Assembly: GCA_026415395.1 (NCBI GenBank)
Contig: JAOAHD010000002.1
Location: 434,001-498,000, forward strand
DNA from: Candidatus Binatia bacterium
Lineage (GTDB): Bacteria; Desulfobacterota; Binatia; HRBIN30
Length of the DNA stretch: 64,000 nucleotides
Reading direction: 5' to 3'
Positions 42,756 through 51,769 of this stretch are shown piece after piece. Under the pieces are notes generated by a model that ran no database searches, was not told the DNA's origin, and saw nothing but the letters and a program-made list of their open reading frames with translations. The translations under genes were made by a program, and so were the position numbers. Position 1 is the stretch's first letter; every line of letters starts with the position of its first letter.

Positions 42756-43271
42756 CTACTGAATCCGGCGCACCAGGCCAACAACATGCCCGAGCTCGGG
42801 CAAGATGAGACGCTTCATGGCAAGTTCCACCGCTCGCGGAGCACCGGGCATGGAAAATAGCACGCGCCGGCCGATAACACCGGCCGTGGCTCGGCTGAGC
42901 ATGGCGGCTGCCCCGATTTCTTCGAAGCTCAGTACCCGAAAGAGCTCCCCAAAGCCGGTAATTTCCTTGTCGAACAAACGGCTGACGGTTTCGTACGTGG
43001 TGTCGCGTCGCGCTAGGCCAGTGCCGCCGTTGATCAACACTGCGGCGGCGGCTTCCGGCAGCGTTTGCAGTGCGCCTAGGATGAGCGCGGGCTCATCCTG
43101 GAGGATGCGATATTGCTCCACACGATGGCCCGCTTCGCGGAGCAACTTGCAAATAAGCTGGCCACTGTCATCGTTGGCGGCCGTGCGGCTGTCGCTCACC
43201 GTGATCACCGCACAGCCCACCGACGCGGCATCGGTGCGGTGGTGCTGCGTATGTGTAGCTTGCTTTGCCAT
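42756..43271 (-). CDS. moaB: Molybdenum cofactor biosynthesis protein MoaB/MogA
   Basis: MPT adenylyltransferase family protein. The 171-residue product has VITVSDSRTAANDDSG, VLINGGTGLARRDTTYETV and LFSMPGAPRAVELAMKRLILPELGH, the conserved MoCF_biosynth blocks. The ATG at 43271 is preferred over an upstream TTG. It precedes moaD by 15 bases in the same direction. Whether it has MogA-type activity or the MoaB role cannot be told from sequence. Confidence 0.92.
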   Translation of the reverse strand: MAKQATHTQHHRTDAASVGCAVITVSDSRTAANDDSGQLICKLLREAGHRVEQYRILQDEPALILGALQTLPEAAAAVLINGGTGLARRDTTYETVSRLFDKEITGFGELFRVLSFEEIGAAAMLSRATAGVIGRRVLFSMPGAPRAVELAMKRLILPELGHVVGLVRRIQ

Positions 43272-43337
43272 GGCCGCGCATTGTAGCAAGGAGACGAAGT
43301 TGCGGAAGGGAACCGCGTAGGAAGAAGGTTATTGCGG

Positions 43338-43970
43338 ATGGCATTGCGGAGGCTGGTGACTGGGGCGTATGTTGCAGTGATTCTTGGCGCCACTCCCTTG
43401 GCCTCTCCCCTGGGGAAATGGGTTGCCTGGGCACAGCCCAAACAGCTCCCTACAATCCGGTTTGTCATTCCCAACGTAGAGCAAACGAGGGCTGCGGCTA
43501 CCGGAACACCGAGCCGGCCGACGCCGGCACATGCCGCCGCTCCGGCTGATTACTGGTGGAACCAGCCGGATTACATCGAAGCTTTCGGGCTTTCACCGGA
43601 ACAGCGCCAGCGGATGGACGCGGCCATGGTCCACACGCAGGAAGAGACGGAGCAGGCCATCCGGAAGCAAAACCAAGCGCGCGACCGTTTTCACGAATCG
43701 GTCAAGAAGCGAGATTGGAACAGTGCCCGCCAAGCAGTGGAAGAGTGGGAGCGCGCATTCGCGGCGCAGTGGAGTGTCGGGAATCGCGCGAAACTTGCTG
43801 TACTCGAGCTCCTCACGCCAGGGCAGCACGAGAAGCTGCTCAAAGAGCATGCGTATTTGCTCGATCGCCCCTGGACCTTGGGGCGCCGCTTTCAGATCCA
43901 TAGAGGTCCCCAGGGCGCACCAGCATTGGTAGGAACTCCTTCACCGCCTCCGTCAGGCGCCACGCAGTAG
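43338..43970 (+). CDS. Periplasmic Spy/CpxP-like (LTXXQ) protein
   Basis: 210-residue exported protein. After a signal peptide (LVTGAYVAVILGATPLASPL) and a low-complexity linker, residues about 75-165 form long amphipathic helices bracketed by LSPEQRQRM and LTPGQHEKL, the LTxxQ-like motifs of Spy/CpxP-type periplasmic chaperones and metal-resistance proteins. The C terminus is Pro/Ser-rich. AAGG precedes the ATG. The homology is by motif and helix pattern only; a chaperone role is inference. Confidence 0.65.
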   Translation: MALRRLVTGAYVAVILGATPLASPLGKWVAWAQPKQLPTIRFVIPNVEQTRAAATGTPSRPTPAHAAAPADYWWNQPDYIEAFGLSPEQRQRMDAAMVHTQEETEQAIRKQNQARDRFHESVKKRDWNSARQAVEEWERAFAAQWSVGNRAKLAVLELLTPGQHEKLLKEHAYLLDRPWTLGRRFQIHRGPQGAPALVGTPSPPPSGATQ

Positions 43971-44018
43971 GAGTTTTTCTCGCGGGCGCCGCCTCTTTGT
44001 TTCGCTTGGGGCAGCGCT

Positions 44019-44408
44019 TCAGCGCTTCGGCAGTCGTTGGATGTCGCGACCGACGGGCGGCGGTCCAGGTGCCCCGAAGGGAGGTGGGCCGGCGGCGCCA
44101 CTGGGTGGCCTTCCTGCGGCACCTCCCGGAGGAGGGCCGACGGCGCCCGCGGGCGGAACACCAGCAGGTCCAGCCGGCAACGGCCGGGAGAGTTCTCGTC
44201 GGCAGGACTCGACAACCGCAAACGGCAAGCGAGTTTGCGCGGCAATCTCGGCATCGGACAGCCCCTGCTGAAACAGCGGGAGCAAGATCACGCAGTCATT
44301 GGCTAGCAGCGGTGCCGCAAGGACCGAGAGCAGCATTGCAGAGCCGAGGAGCTGGACGAGTACGCCCAGAACCTTGAGCGGCGAGCCGAACGCGTTGCGG
44401 AGTTCCAT
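44019..44408 (-). CDS. Secreted protein with Pro/Gly-rich tail
   Basis: 129-residue protein starting at an ATG with a perfect AAGGAGG four bases before AACA-ATG. A signal peptide (VLVQLLGSAMLLSVLAAPLLA) is followed by a 40-residue helical segment with two Cys (ANDC, ESCRREL) and a tail from about residue 78 made of PPxG/GPPP repeats (VPPAGAVGPPPGG and variants). The tail resembles extracellular Pro-rich linkers. Divergent from the symporter gene and 48 bases from the end of the Spy-like gene. Function unknown. Confidence 0.7.
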   Translation of the reverse strand: MELRNAFGSPLKVLGVLVQLLGSAMLLSVLAAPLLANDCVILLPLFQQGLSDAEIAAQTRLPFAVVESCRRELSRPLPAGPAGVPPAGAVGPPPGGAAGRPPSGAAGPPPFGAPGPPPVGRDIQRLPKR

Positions 44409-44478
44409 TGTTCCTCCTTGGTGCCGGGAGTGGCAGGACCATGCATTCCCGCATATACCAGCGCTGCGGAGGACACTA

Positions 44479-45831
44479 GTGGTCACTTCTGGGGCACCGA
44501 CAACGCCAGCACTCAGCATCGCGCACCGCCCAATGCTCTTGGGTTTAGTGGGCGGGACAGTCGCTGGCATCACTACCCACGCCCTGTGGCACGGCCAGCC
44601 GTGGTTAAACACCTTTGTGAACGGGGTTACCGAGCCAATCGGCCGGTTGTTCCTGAGACTCATTTTTCTCATCGTCCTGCCGCTCGTGTTTTCGGCGCTT
44701 ACGCTTGGCGTCAGTGGCTTGGGAGATTTGGCAAGTGTGGGCCGCGTGGGGTTGAAAACCCTTGTCGTGACCGTGGTCATTTCCACGGCCTCCGTGGGCA
44801 TCGGCGTACTCCTTGTCGACCTGCTGCAGCCTGGGGCGCTGCTTTCGGAAGATGCGCGGGTGGGGTTGCTACAGACCACGCAAAAAGTTGACAGTGCATT
44901 GGCCGCGAGTCGCGCACCTGTTGGCCTCGAGGCACTCACCCAAATGGTTCCAGACAATCCCGTGCGGGCGGCCGCACAGGGCGAAATGCTTGCTGTGATG
45001 GTCTTTGCTTTGATTTTCGGCTTGGGCTTGGCGCGGGCCGATCGTAGCACCGTAGGACCGCTCACGGCTTGGTTAGAGGGCGTGTACGAAGTCTCGATGC
45101 AGGTCGTTGGCCTGGCCATGAAGCTTGCCCCACTGGGCGTGGCGTGCCTCATGTTCACCCTTACCGCTCGGCTCGGCTACGACGTGCTCCGCCCATTGGG
45201 AGCTTATGTGGCGGTGGTGCTCTTGGGGCTGACGGTTCACCTTTTTGTGACTTACTCACTGGTTCTTCGCTTGGGAGCCCGGCGCTCGCTGCGAGACTTC
45301 CTCGCCGCCGTTCAACCCGTTGCCGTCACCGCCTTCGCCACGAGTTCGTCGAATGCCACGCTGCCGACCACATTGGCTGTGGCGCGGGAGCGATTAGGCG
45401 TTCCCCACGACATTGCGGGGTTCGTGTTGACGCTGGGCTCCACGGCGAACCAAAACGGCACTGCGCTGTTCGAAGGAATTACGGTGCTCTTCCTGGCGCA
45501 ATTTTTTGCAGTCGAGTTGACACTGAGCCAACAGCTCCTCGTTGTGGGGATGGCCATTTTGGCGGGAGTTGGTACCGCAGGGGTCCCTGGCGGTTCGTTG
45601 CCGCTGATCGTGCCCGTGCTCGTGGCCGTGGGTGTGCCTGCAGAAGGGATCGGAATCATTCTCGGCGTGGATCGTTTCCTCGACATGTGCCGAACCGTCC
45701 TGAACGTGTTGGGCGATTTGGTTGTCGCCGTGGTGGTCGCCGCCTGGGAAGGTGGCCAGCCAGCTCCGGTGGGTCACCAACCGCACGTTCCATCGGCTGA
45801 GGTGGCGGGGCAACATCCGAGCGCAGATTGA
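44479..45831 (+). CDS. Dicarboxylate/amino-acid:cation symporter (DAACS/SDF)
   Basis: 450-residue inner-membrane symporter of the GltP/DctA/SstT family, importing dicarboxylates, glutamate or related acids with Na+ or H+. Family motifs include FLRLIFLIVLPLVFSALTLGVSGLGD, the serine-rich hairpin FATSSSNATLPTTL, LGSTANQNGTALFEG and VDRFLDMCRTVLNVLGD in the final region. The frame extends upstream but the GTG at 44479 follows GGAGG at correct spacing and gives the usual N terminus. The Pro/Ser tail is variable. Substrate not determinable. Confidence 0.92.
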   Translation: MVTSGAPTTPALSIAHRPMLLGLVGGTVAGITTHALWHGQPWLNTFVNGVTEPIGRLFLRLIFLIVLPLVFSALTLGVSGLGDLASVGRVGLKTLVVTVVISTASVGIGVLLVDLLQPGALLSEDARVGLLQTTQKVDSALAASRAPVGLEALTQMVPDNPVRAAAQGEMLAVMVFALIFGLGLARADRSTVGPLTAWLEGVYEVSMQVVGLAMKLAPLGVACLMFTLTARLGYDVLRPLGAYVAVVLLGLTVHLFVTYSLVLRLGARRSLRDFLAAVQPVAVTAFATSSSNATLPTTLAVARERLGVPHDIAGFVLTLGSTANQNGTALFEGITVLFLAQFFAVELTLSQQLLVVGMAILAGVGTAGVPGGSLPLIVPVLVAVGVPAEGIGIILGVDRFLDMCRTVLNVLGDLVVAVVVAAWEGGQPAPVGHQPHVPSAEVAGQHPSAD

Positions 45832-45889
45832 CTTTCGTAGTCGTCTGCGGGACAAACCGGCTACTGGCTTGTCTACGGAGGATTTCCAC

Positions 45890-47179
45890 ATGAGGAACGC
45901 GTGGGGCCTGTTCGCTTTGGTCGGCGTAATTGTCTCTGTGTGCAATGTCCCTACTGCAGCCGAGGACCCGAAGAGTTGGGTCTTGAGCGCCAACAACTGG
46001 CAGCAGGGCGAAGGCTTGTTGCCGGAACCGGTACTGAAACGGGTGCGTAACGGGGAGTACTACTTCAAGGTGGTCGAGGTCGATCCCGAGCGGCTGCGCC
46101 AGAACTATTCGGCAAAGTTTTGGCAGGCAAGCGAGGCCAACGCGGGCAAGTACGATGTCGATCCAAAAACTTGCGGTCTAAAGGATGTAACCACGGGCAA
46201 GATGCCGAGTTTTTACTTTGGTTTCCCCTTTCCGCGGATCGACACGGCGAACGATCCGTACGCTGCCTGCAAAATGGCGTGGAACTTCGAGGCAGCGAAC
46301 GCGGTTGCCGGCGGTGGGGGAGCGACGTTTACCCTCAACGGAATCGATGGCGGTGGCGAGTACAAACGCATCAAGCTGTGGCTTCATGGCCATGGCTTTC
46401 TTGGCCGCCACTTTGGACCGATCGACAACCCGGAGAATTTGCGCGGTGCGAGCCTCACCGGGGTCATGGAACCGCAAGACGTCGACGGCGTGGCCGGTCT
46501 GGGGAAACGCTTCAACGACTGGGAATCGCAAGATCAGGCTTGGTTTTACGTTCCTGCGACCCGTCGGGTCAGACGAGTCAACTCGGCGACACGCTCGGAT
46601 CCGGTGGCAGGCCTCGACATCTACGCGGACGACGTGAACTGCTACGCGGGCAAGGTGGAGTATTACAAGTGGAAGCTGTTGGGCGAGGGGAAAGTGCTTG
46701 CCCCCGTGTTATCGCCGGAACCGGTGAAACAGCGCTGGGTGTCGCCCACCCGGGCAGAAGTGGCCATTCCCTATTTTACCGCCGCTTACGAAACCCCTGG
46801 AGCAAAAGGTGCCCCGTGGTTGGTGGTGGAGAACCTGGTGATGATTCCCCGGCCGGTGTGGATTATCCAGGGTGAGTCGGAAGATCCCTTCTACAACTTC
46901 GGGAAGGTGATCATGTACATGGATAAGGAGCTCTACCGCATTTGGTGGAAACTCGTTCACAATCGGGCTGGCGAGTACTTCTACAATGCAATGTGCGCCT
47001 TTCACTGGTCGAGCAACGAGGACGGCAGCTTCAAAACGGTAACGCCGAACATGGTCGTGGGCGTCAACGACAAGACAAACCGCGCCGCAATTGGCGGCCG
47101 GTACAGCACGCAGTTTATTGAGCTCGCCTTTCCAGAGGGCCATTTCAGCCTGCAAACCCTCACCCACATGGCTGACTGA
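45890..47179 (+). CDS. DUF1329 outer-membrane-associated protein
   Basis: 429-residue exported protein. After a signal peptide (NAWGLFALVGVIVSVCNVPTAA), the central DUF1329 block is seen: FYFGFPFPRID, DPYAACKMAWNFEAANA, WFYVPATRRVRRVN and the long C-terminal part with PRPVWIIQGESEDPFYNFGKVIMYMDKELYRIWWK. DUF1329 proteins (LolA/LolB-like fold) are often found near RND exporters and hydrophobic-substrate degradation genes; function is undefined. GGAGG before the ATG supports the start. It is followed by an AhpD-like gene, a common companion in degradation clusters. Confidence 0.85.
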   Translation: MRNAWGLFALVGVIVSVCNVPTAAEDPKSWVLSANNWQQGEGLLPEPVLKRVRNGEYYFKVVEVDPERLRQNYSAKFWQASEANAGKYDVDPKTCGLKDVTTGKMPSFYFGFPFPRIDTANDPYAACKMAWNFEAANAVAGGGGATFTLNGIDGGGEYKRIKLWLHGHGFLGRHFGPIDNPENLRGASLTGVMEPQDVDGVAGLGKRFNDWESQDQAWFYVPATRRVRRVNSATRSDPVAGLDIYADDVNCYAGKVEYYKWKLLGEGKVLAPVLSPEPVKQRWVSPTRAEVAIPYFTAAYETPGAKGAPWLVVENLVMIPRPVWIIQGESEDPFYNFGKVIMYMDKELYRIWWKLVHNRAGEYFYNAMCAFHWSSNEDGSFKTVTPNMVVGVNDKTNRAAIGGRYSTQFIELAFPEGHFSLQTLTHMAD

Positions 47180-47245
47180 TTGTGCTGCGCTCGTGTGCGT
47201 GCGACGTTGGGCACCAGGACATTGGGCACCAAAAGGAGGCTGAAC

Positions 47246-47599
47246 ATGGCTGAGTGCTTTTACCACCCGCAGGAAAGCAAGCGCCTGCGGCGCTTGCGCG
47301 AGCTTAAGCCCGAGATGTTCCGCGGCTTTGTGGAATTCGAGCGCTCCGTGTTTCAAGGCGGCGAGCTGCCGTTGAAAGTGAAGGAGCTCATTGCCATCGC
47401 CACTGCCCACATCACGCAATGCCCATATTGTATCGATGTGCACGTCAAGCGGGCAAAGAAGGCGGGGGCTTCGGATAGCGAGATCGCTGAGGCAATTTTT
47501 GTGGCGATGACACTCCGTGCCGGAGGCTCGTTTGCGCACGCGGCCATCGCGATGCGAGCTGCGGAGGAGGCGGACTCGAAATCGGATGCGAGCCGCTGA
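47246..47599 (+). CDS. AhpD-like / carboxymuconolactone decarboxylase-family protein
   Basis: 117-residue protein with the CMD/AhpD core: LPLKVKELIAIATAHITQCPYCIDVHVKRAKKAGASD and the second helix pair. CPYC plus a His three residues later (CxxCxxxH) is the AhpD peroxidatic motif, so a thiol-disulfide or alkylhydroperoxidase role is likely rather than decarboxylation. The ATG at 47246 follows AAGGAGG. Two exact 10-base repeats (TTGGGCACCA) lie just upstream at 47207 and 47222. Confidence 0.88.
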   Translation: MAECFYHPQESKRLRRLRELKPEMFRGFVEFERSVFQGGELPLKVKELIAIATAHITQCPYCIDVHVKRAKKAGASDSEIAEAIFVAMTLRAGGSFAHAAIAMRAAEEADSKSDASR

Positions 47600-47640
47600 G
47601 CCCGTTCGAAACGAGCCGCAGCCGGTTTTGGTCGGGGCCT

Positions 47641-48570
47641 GTGAGGTTCGCTGAGCCGCAACCGCGGATCGCACCGCCCGCACTCTTGCCTGGCGGCTGT
47701 GTTGGCGTTGTCGCCCCAGCGGGGGCCGTGAAGCGCGACGAAGTGGAAAGCGGTGTCGCGCTTTTAGAGGGGGCCGGGTACCGGGTGCGCCTGGGAGCCT
47801 CGGTGTGGAAGAGGTTTGGCTATTTTGCCGGGACGGACGAGGAACGCCTGCGTGACTTGATGGATATGTTCGGCAATCCGGAGATCGACGCGATTTTTGC
47901 GGCTCGCGGCGGTTATGGCTGTGCACGCTTGTTGCCGTTCATCGACCCTGACTTCATCCGCTCTCACGCGAAAGTTTTTGTTGGAAGCAGCGATTGCACG
48001 GCGTTGCTGCAGTTTTTTGTGGATCGCTGCGGTGTGGTGGCATTTCACGGACCCGTGGTGGCGGCGTTTTCTTCTCGCCCGGAGTCGATGAACGGTTTGC
48101 TCCGGATGCTAACCGGGAAAACCGAAGCGGCGATCGCTCTGCCTCCGCCGCTGCGTGGCGGCAAAGCCGAAGGAGCGTTGCGCGGTGGTTGCTTGAGCAT
48201 CTTGGCGAGCCTTCTCGGTACGCCCTTCGCGCCAACGGTTGAGCCCACGGTGTGGTTTTTCGAGGACGTGAACGAGAAGCCATATCGGATCGACCGCATG
48301 CTCACGCAATGGTCGCAAGCCGGCTTGTGGCAGAGCACGGAAGCTGTGCTGTGGGGCGAGATGGTCGGATGCACGGCTCCGAGCGGCAGTTGGGATGTCT
48401 GGCAAGTGATCGAGCGACACATGCAGGAGCTGTCTGTGCCGGTCGTGACCGGAATCGCCAGTGGTCACGGCAGCAGCCGGCTGACTTTGCCCATGGGTGT
48501 ACGCGTGCGCGTAGCCAACGATCGACTCGAATTTTTGCAGCCGTGGGTTACTCGGCTCGACACGGACTAG
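47641..48570 (+). CDS. ldcA: Muramoyltetrapeptide LD-carboxypeptidase
   Basis: Peptidase family S66; removes the terminal D-Ala from recycled L-Ala-D-Glu-mDap-D-Ala tetrapeptide in the cytoplasm. The Ser nucleophile lies in VGSSDCTALL, the Glu in FFEDVNEKPYRIDRML and the His in GIASGHGSSRLTLPMG, in order and spacing of LdcA. The N-terminal RGGYGCARLLPFID segment is also conserved. The start is a GTG at 47641. It is followed by a beta-lactamase-like gene and by mpl, which uses the tripeptide LdcA produces. Confidence 0.93.
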   Translation: MRFAEPQPRIAPPALLPGGCVGVVAPAGAVKRDEVESGVALLEGAGYRVRLGASVWKRFGYFAGTDEERLRDLMDMFGNPEIDAIFAARGGYGCARLLPFIDPDFIRSHAKVFVGSSDCTALLQFFVDRCGVVAFHGPVVAAFSSRPESMNGLLRMLTGKTEAAIALPPPLRGGKAEGALRGGCLSILASLLGTPFAPTVEPTVWFFEDVNEKPYRIDRMLTQWSQAGLWQSTEAVLWGEMVGCTAPSGSWDVWQVIERHMQELSVPVVTGIASGHGSSRLTLPMGVRVRVANDRLEFLQPWVTRLDTD

Positions 48571-48574
48571 GTGG

Positions 48575-49708
48575 GTGGCGGTGGCGTTCGAGCTGGTCGA
48601 AGACGCGATGCAGGAAGCGGTCGCCGCGGGGGTATTTCCCGGAGCCGTCTTGCTCGTACGGCGGGGGGATTCGTTTTTTTACCTGCGCGCCTTCGGCAAC
48701 CGCTCGCTCGTCCCGCAGCCGGCGCCGATGCGCGAGGATACGATCTTCGATGTGGCTTCGCTCACGAAGCCGCTGGCGACTTCGGTCGCGGTGATGCTTC
48801 TGGTCAAAGAAGGCAAGATTCGGCTGGATGATCGCGTGGCGCGCTTTCTTCCTAACTTTAGCGTGCATGGCAAAGCACATGTGACCTTTCGGCACCTGCT
48901 TGCACACTGCTCGGGGCTCCCGGCGTGGAGACCATACTACAAGGAGGTGCTGGCGGAGGAGCGGCGCGGTGGTCGGGTGAATTTTTTGGGCACGAGTGCG
49001 GCGAAAGCGTTCGTTTACCAGTCCATCGAGCGAGAGCGCATCGAGGCGGAGCCAGGCACGCGCGCGCTATACAGCGATCTGGGCTTTATCTTGCTCGGCG
49101 CGGTCATCGAGCAACTCAGCGGCGTGAGCCTGGATCGCTTTTGCCATGAGCGGATCTTTCGCCCACTCGGGTTGCGCTCCACAGGATTTGTCGACTTGGC
49201 CTTGCTCCGTGCCCGTCGGCTCGAGCCAATCACGGAAATGATCGCACCGACGGAACAGTGCCCGTGGCGACAAAAACTGTTGTGGGGCGAGGTGCACGAC
49301 GACAACGCGTACGCCATGGGCGGTGTTGCGGGCCACGCTGGTCTATTTTCGTCGGCGCGCGATATCGACACGTTATTGTGCTGCTTGGAAGATTGTTACC
49401 AAACGGTCGGCGGAATGATTCCCCAGCGGCTCATTCGTGAGTTTTGGACCAAGGACCCTTCGGTTCCGGAATCCACGTGGGCTCTCGGCTGGGATACGCC
49501 CTCACCGGAAGGGTCGAGCGCCGGCCGTCACTTTGGACCACAGTCCGTGGGCCACTTGGGATTCACGGGTTGCTCCATATGGATCGACTTGGTGGAACGC
49601 TGCCATGTGGTGCTGTTGTCCAATCGCGTGCACCCGCGGCGAGACAATGACAAGATCAAAGAGTTCCGCCCGCGGCTACACGACTTGATCCGAGAGAATT
49701 TACCCTAA
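48575..49708 (+). CDS. Serine hydrolase of beta-lactamase/penicillin-binding fold
   Basis: 377-residue cytoplasmic-looking enzyme (no signal peptide). SxxK is present in DVASLTKPLATS, the YxN-equivalent in ALYSDLGFILLG and an HxG-type triad motif in GHLGFTGCS. These place it with class C beta-lactamase-like esterases/DD-peptidases (family S12). Its start is a GTG four bases after ldcA. Flanked by ldcA and mpl, it may act on murein peptides, but esterase activity is equally possible. No export signal argues against antibiotic resistance. Confidence 0.87.
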   Translation: MAVAFELVEDAMQEAVAAGVFPGAVLLVRRGDSFFYLRAFGNRSLVPQPAPMREDTIFDVASLTKPLATSVAVMLLVKEGKIRLDDRVARFLPNFSVHGKAHVTFRHLLAHCSGLPAWRPYYKEVLAEERRGGRVNFLGTSAAKAFVYQSIERERIEAEPGTRALYSDLGFILLGAVIEQLSGVSLDRFCHERIFRPLGLRSTGFVDLALLRARRLEPITEMIAPTEQCPWRQKLLWGEVHDDNAYAMGGVAGHAGLFSSARDIDTLLCCLEDCYQTVGGMIPQRLIREFWTKDPSVPESTWALGWDTPSPEGSSAGRHFGPQSVGHLGFTGCSIWIDLVERCHVVLLSNRVHPRRDNDKIKEFRPRLHDLIRENLP

Positions 49709-49726
49709 TGCCTGGGATGTGAAGAG

Positions 49727-51208
49727 ATGTGGTACCAAACTGACGATCCAAACAACCGTGTGCCTGCGAATCTCCAACCAGGGGCGCGCGTTCATCTGGC
49801 TGCCATTGGTGGTGTGGCGATGTCGGCTCTGGCCGTGCTGCTGAGGGAACGCGGTTACGACGTCACCGGTTCCGACGATGTGTTGTACCCGCCCATCAGT
49901 ACGCTGCTGGAGCAAATGCAAATTCCTGTGCGTCGCGGTTTTTCTCCTGATAATCTCGAGCCCGCTCCTGATCTCGTGGTGATTGGCAACAAAATCACGA
50001 GGAACAACCCAGAAGGTCAAGCCGTGCTGGAGCGCGGCCTTCCGTACGCCTCCTTGCCGCAGACTTTGTACGAGCTGTTTCTGCGTACCCGCTCGCCGCT
50101 GGTGGTGGCGGGTACCCACGGCAAGACCACCACGACTGCCATGTTGGCCTGGATATTTCACGCCACCGGCAGGGAGCCGAGTTTTCTTGTCGGTGGGCAA
50201 GTGAAAGGCTGGAACTGCAACGCGCGGCTGGGTAGTGGCGCCTACTTTATTGTGGAGGGCGACGAGTACGACAGCGCCTTTTTCGACAAGCGGCCCAAGT
50301 TCTTGCACTATCAGCCACAGGCACTGGTGCTGAATGCACTCGAATTCGATCACGCCGACATTTACCGTGATCTCGATCACGTGAAATATGCCTTTCGTAG
50401 GTTGGTGGAGATGCTGGCTGCCGACGCTGTCGTGCTTGCCTGCCGGGACTTTCCCCATGCGTGGGATGTCGCTCGCGTGCACCCGCGCACTACCAGCTTT
50501 GGATTTGCCGCGGATGCGGTCTGGCGGGCCAGCGAGGTGCGGGATGAGGGTCGGCTTTCGTTCACGTGCCTGTACAAGAATCGGCCGGTAGCGAGAGCGA
50601 GTTTGGCGGTGATGGGGGCGATGAATGCACGGAATGCACTCGCGGCGATGGCAATGGCATCGGAGCTCGGAATCCCTATGGGGGAAGCTGTGCAGGCCTT
50701 GGAAAGCTTTCCGGGGGTGGCCCGCCGGCAGGAGGTTGTCGGTGAATTTGGAGGAGTGCTCTTGATCGACGACTTCGCCCACCATCCGACCGCAGTGGCC
50801 GCGACGTTGGATGCCGTCCACCAGCGCTATCCACACCGGCGATTGTGGGCGCTTTTCGAACCTCGTTCGAACACCTCTCGGCGCAAGGTGTTTCAAACGG
50901 AATACGTGCACGCGCTGTCCCGGGCGGAGCGGGTCATCGTCGGTGGGGTCTTGCGCAAGGCCTCGGATGCGGTGCCGGAGGACGAGCTGTTTTCCCCGCA
51001 GCAACTTGTCATGGATCTCGAGGTCGCGGGTGTGAGCGCGCGGCATTTTGATGACCCAGAGGTGATCGTCGTTGCCGTCGAGCGGAATGTGCGCCCTGGG
51101 GACGTGGTCGTTCTCATGTCCAACGGCGACTTTGGTGGCTTGCGCGGAAAGCTTGCACACGCTCTTGTCGCTCGGACCACGCACCGCGCTCGGTGGGCCT
51201 CACGCTAG
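49727..51208 (+). CDS. mpl: UDP-MurNAc:tripeptide ligase (murein recycling)
   Basis: Reattaches recycled L-Ala-D-Glu-mDap to UDP-MurNAc. The 493-residue Mur-ligase-fold protein has an N-terminal Rossmann domain (HLAAIGGVAMSALAVLL), ATP-binding GTHGKTTTTAMLA, the central VEGDEYDSAFFDKRPKF signature that separates Mpl from MurC, LEFDHADIY and the C-terminal domain with LIDDFAHHPTAV and FEPRSNTSRRK. It is the third gene of the ldcA run, 18 bases after the serine hydrolase. Identification as Mpl rather than MurC rests on FDKRPKF and the missing cell-division gene context. Confidence 0.95.
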   Translation: MWYQTDDPNNRVPANLQPGARVHLAAIGGVAMSALAVLLRERGYDVTGSDDVLYPPISTLLEQMQIPVRRGFSPDNLEPAPDLVVIGNKITRNNPEGQAVLERGLPYASLPQTLYELFLRTRSPLVVAGTHGKTTTTAMLAWIFHATGREPSFLVGGQVKGWNCNARLGSGAYFIVEGDEYDSAFFDKRPKFLHYQPQALVLNALEFDHADIYRDLDHVKYAFRRLVEMLAADAVVLACRDFPHAWDVARVHPRTTSFGFAADAVWRASEVRDEGRLSFTCLYKNRPVARASLAVMGAMNARNALAAMAMASELGIPMGEAVQALESFPGVARRQEVVGEFGGVLLIDDFAHHPTAVAATLDAVHQRYPHRRLWALFEPRSNTSRRKVFQTEYVHALSRAERVIVGGVLRKASDAVPEDELFSPQQLVMDLEVAGVSARHFDDPEVIVVAVERNVRPGDVVVLMSNGDFGGLRGKLAHALVARTTHRARWASR

Positions 51209-51242
51209 ACAGCCAGGCTAAGCCCTTGTTAGGTACGCAGGT

Positions 51243-51665
51243 ATGCGGTCGTATCGAAAAGAGCTCGTGCTCCACGTGCCGTCGCGCATGGGCTTTGTCA
51301 ACATTACGCCCGAGGTGGAAGCCGCAGTTCGGGAAAGCGGCGTGCAAGAGGGGCTGTGCTTGGTCAACTCGATGCACATCACGTCGAGCGTGTTCATTAA
51401 CGACGACGAACCGGGGTTGCTGGAAGATTACGCACGCTGGCTCGAACAATTGGCGCCATATGATCCGAGCCCAGAGCGCTATCACCACAATCGCACTGGA
51501 GAGGACAACGGGGACGCCCACCATAAGCGGCAGGTGATGGGCCGCGAGGTGGTGGTGGCCATTACTAAGGGGAAACTCGACTTCGGCCCTTGGGAACAGA
51601 TTTTCTACGGTGAGTTCGATGGGCGTCGAAGAAAGCGCGTTCTCATCAAGATCATTGGCGAGTGA
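51243..51665 (+). CDS. YjbQ/UPF0047-family protein
   Basis: 140-residue protein with [38 protein letters not shown] and [24 protein letters not shown], the complete UPF0047 pattern including the conserved His and Glu of the HITSSVxxNDDE motif. Some members have weak thiamin phosphate synthase activity, but the natural role is unknown. It begins 34 bases after mpl and may be the last gene of that operon. Confidence 0.92.
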   Translation: MRSYRKELVLHVPSRMGFVNITPEVEAAVRESGVQEGLCLVNSMHITSSVFINDDEPGLLEDYARWLEQLAPYDPSPERYHHNRTGEDNGDAHHKRQVMGREVVVAITKGKLDFGPWEQIFYGEFDGRRRKRVLIKIIGE

Positions 51666-51769
51666 GCCCCCAAGTTCGCACGTAGCCACCCCTGTTCTGG
51701 CCGGGGGCGAACTGGAGTGCACCGGATCATGCAGCCCGAGCCAGCAGAATTCCGCCGCCGAGATCTTCC

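Noticed and set aside
44409-45158. Upstream extension of the minus-strand frame through the symporter gene
   Set aside because: Antisense shadow; the true start at 44408 has a perfect ribosome binding site.
46709-47926. 405-codon minus-strand frame opposite DUF1329 and AhpD-like genes
   Set aside because: Antisense shadow of two well-supported genes.
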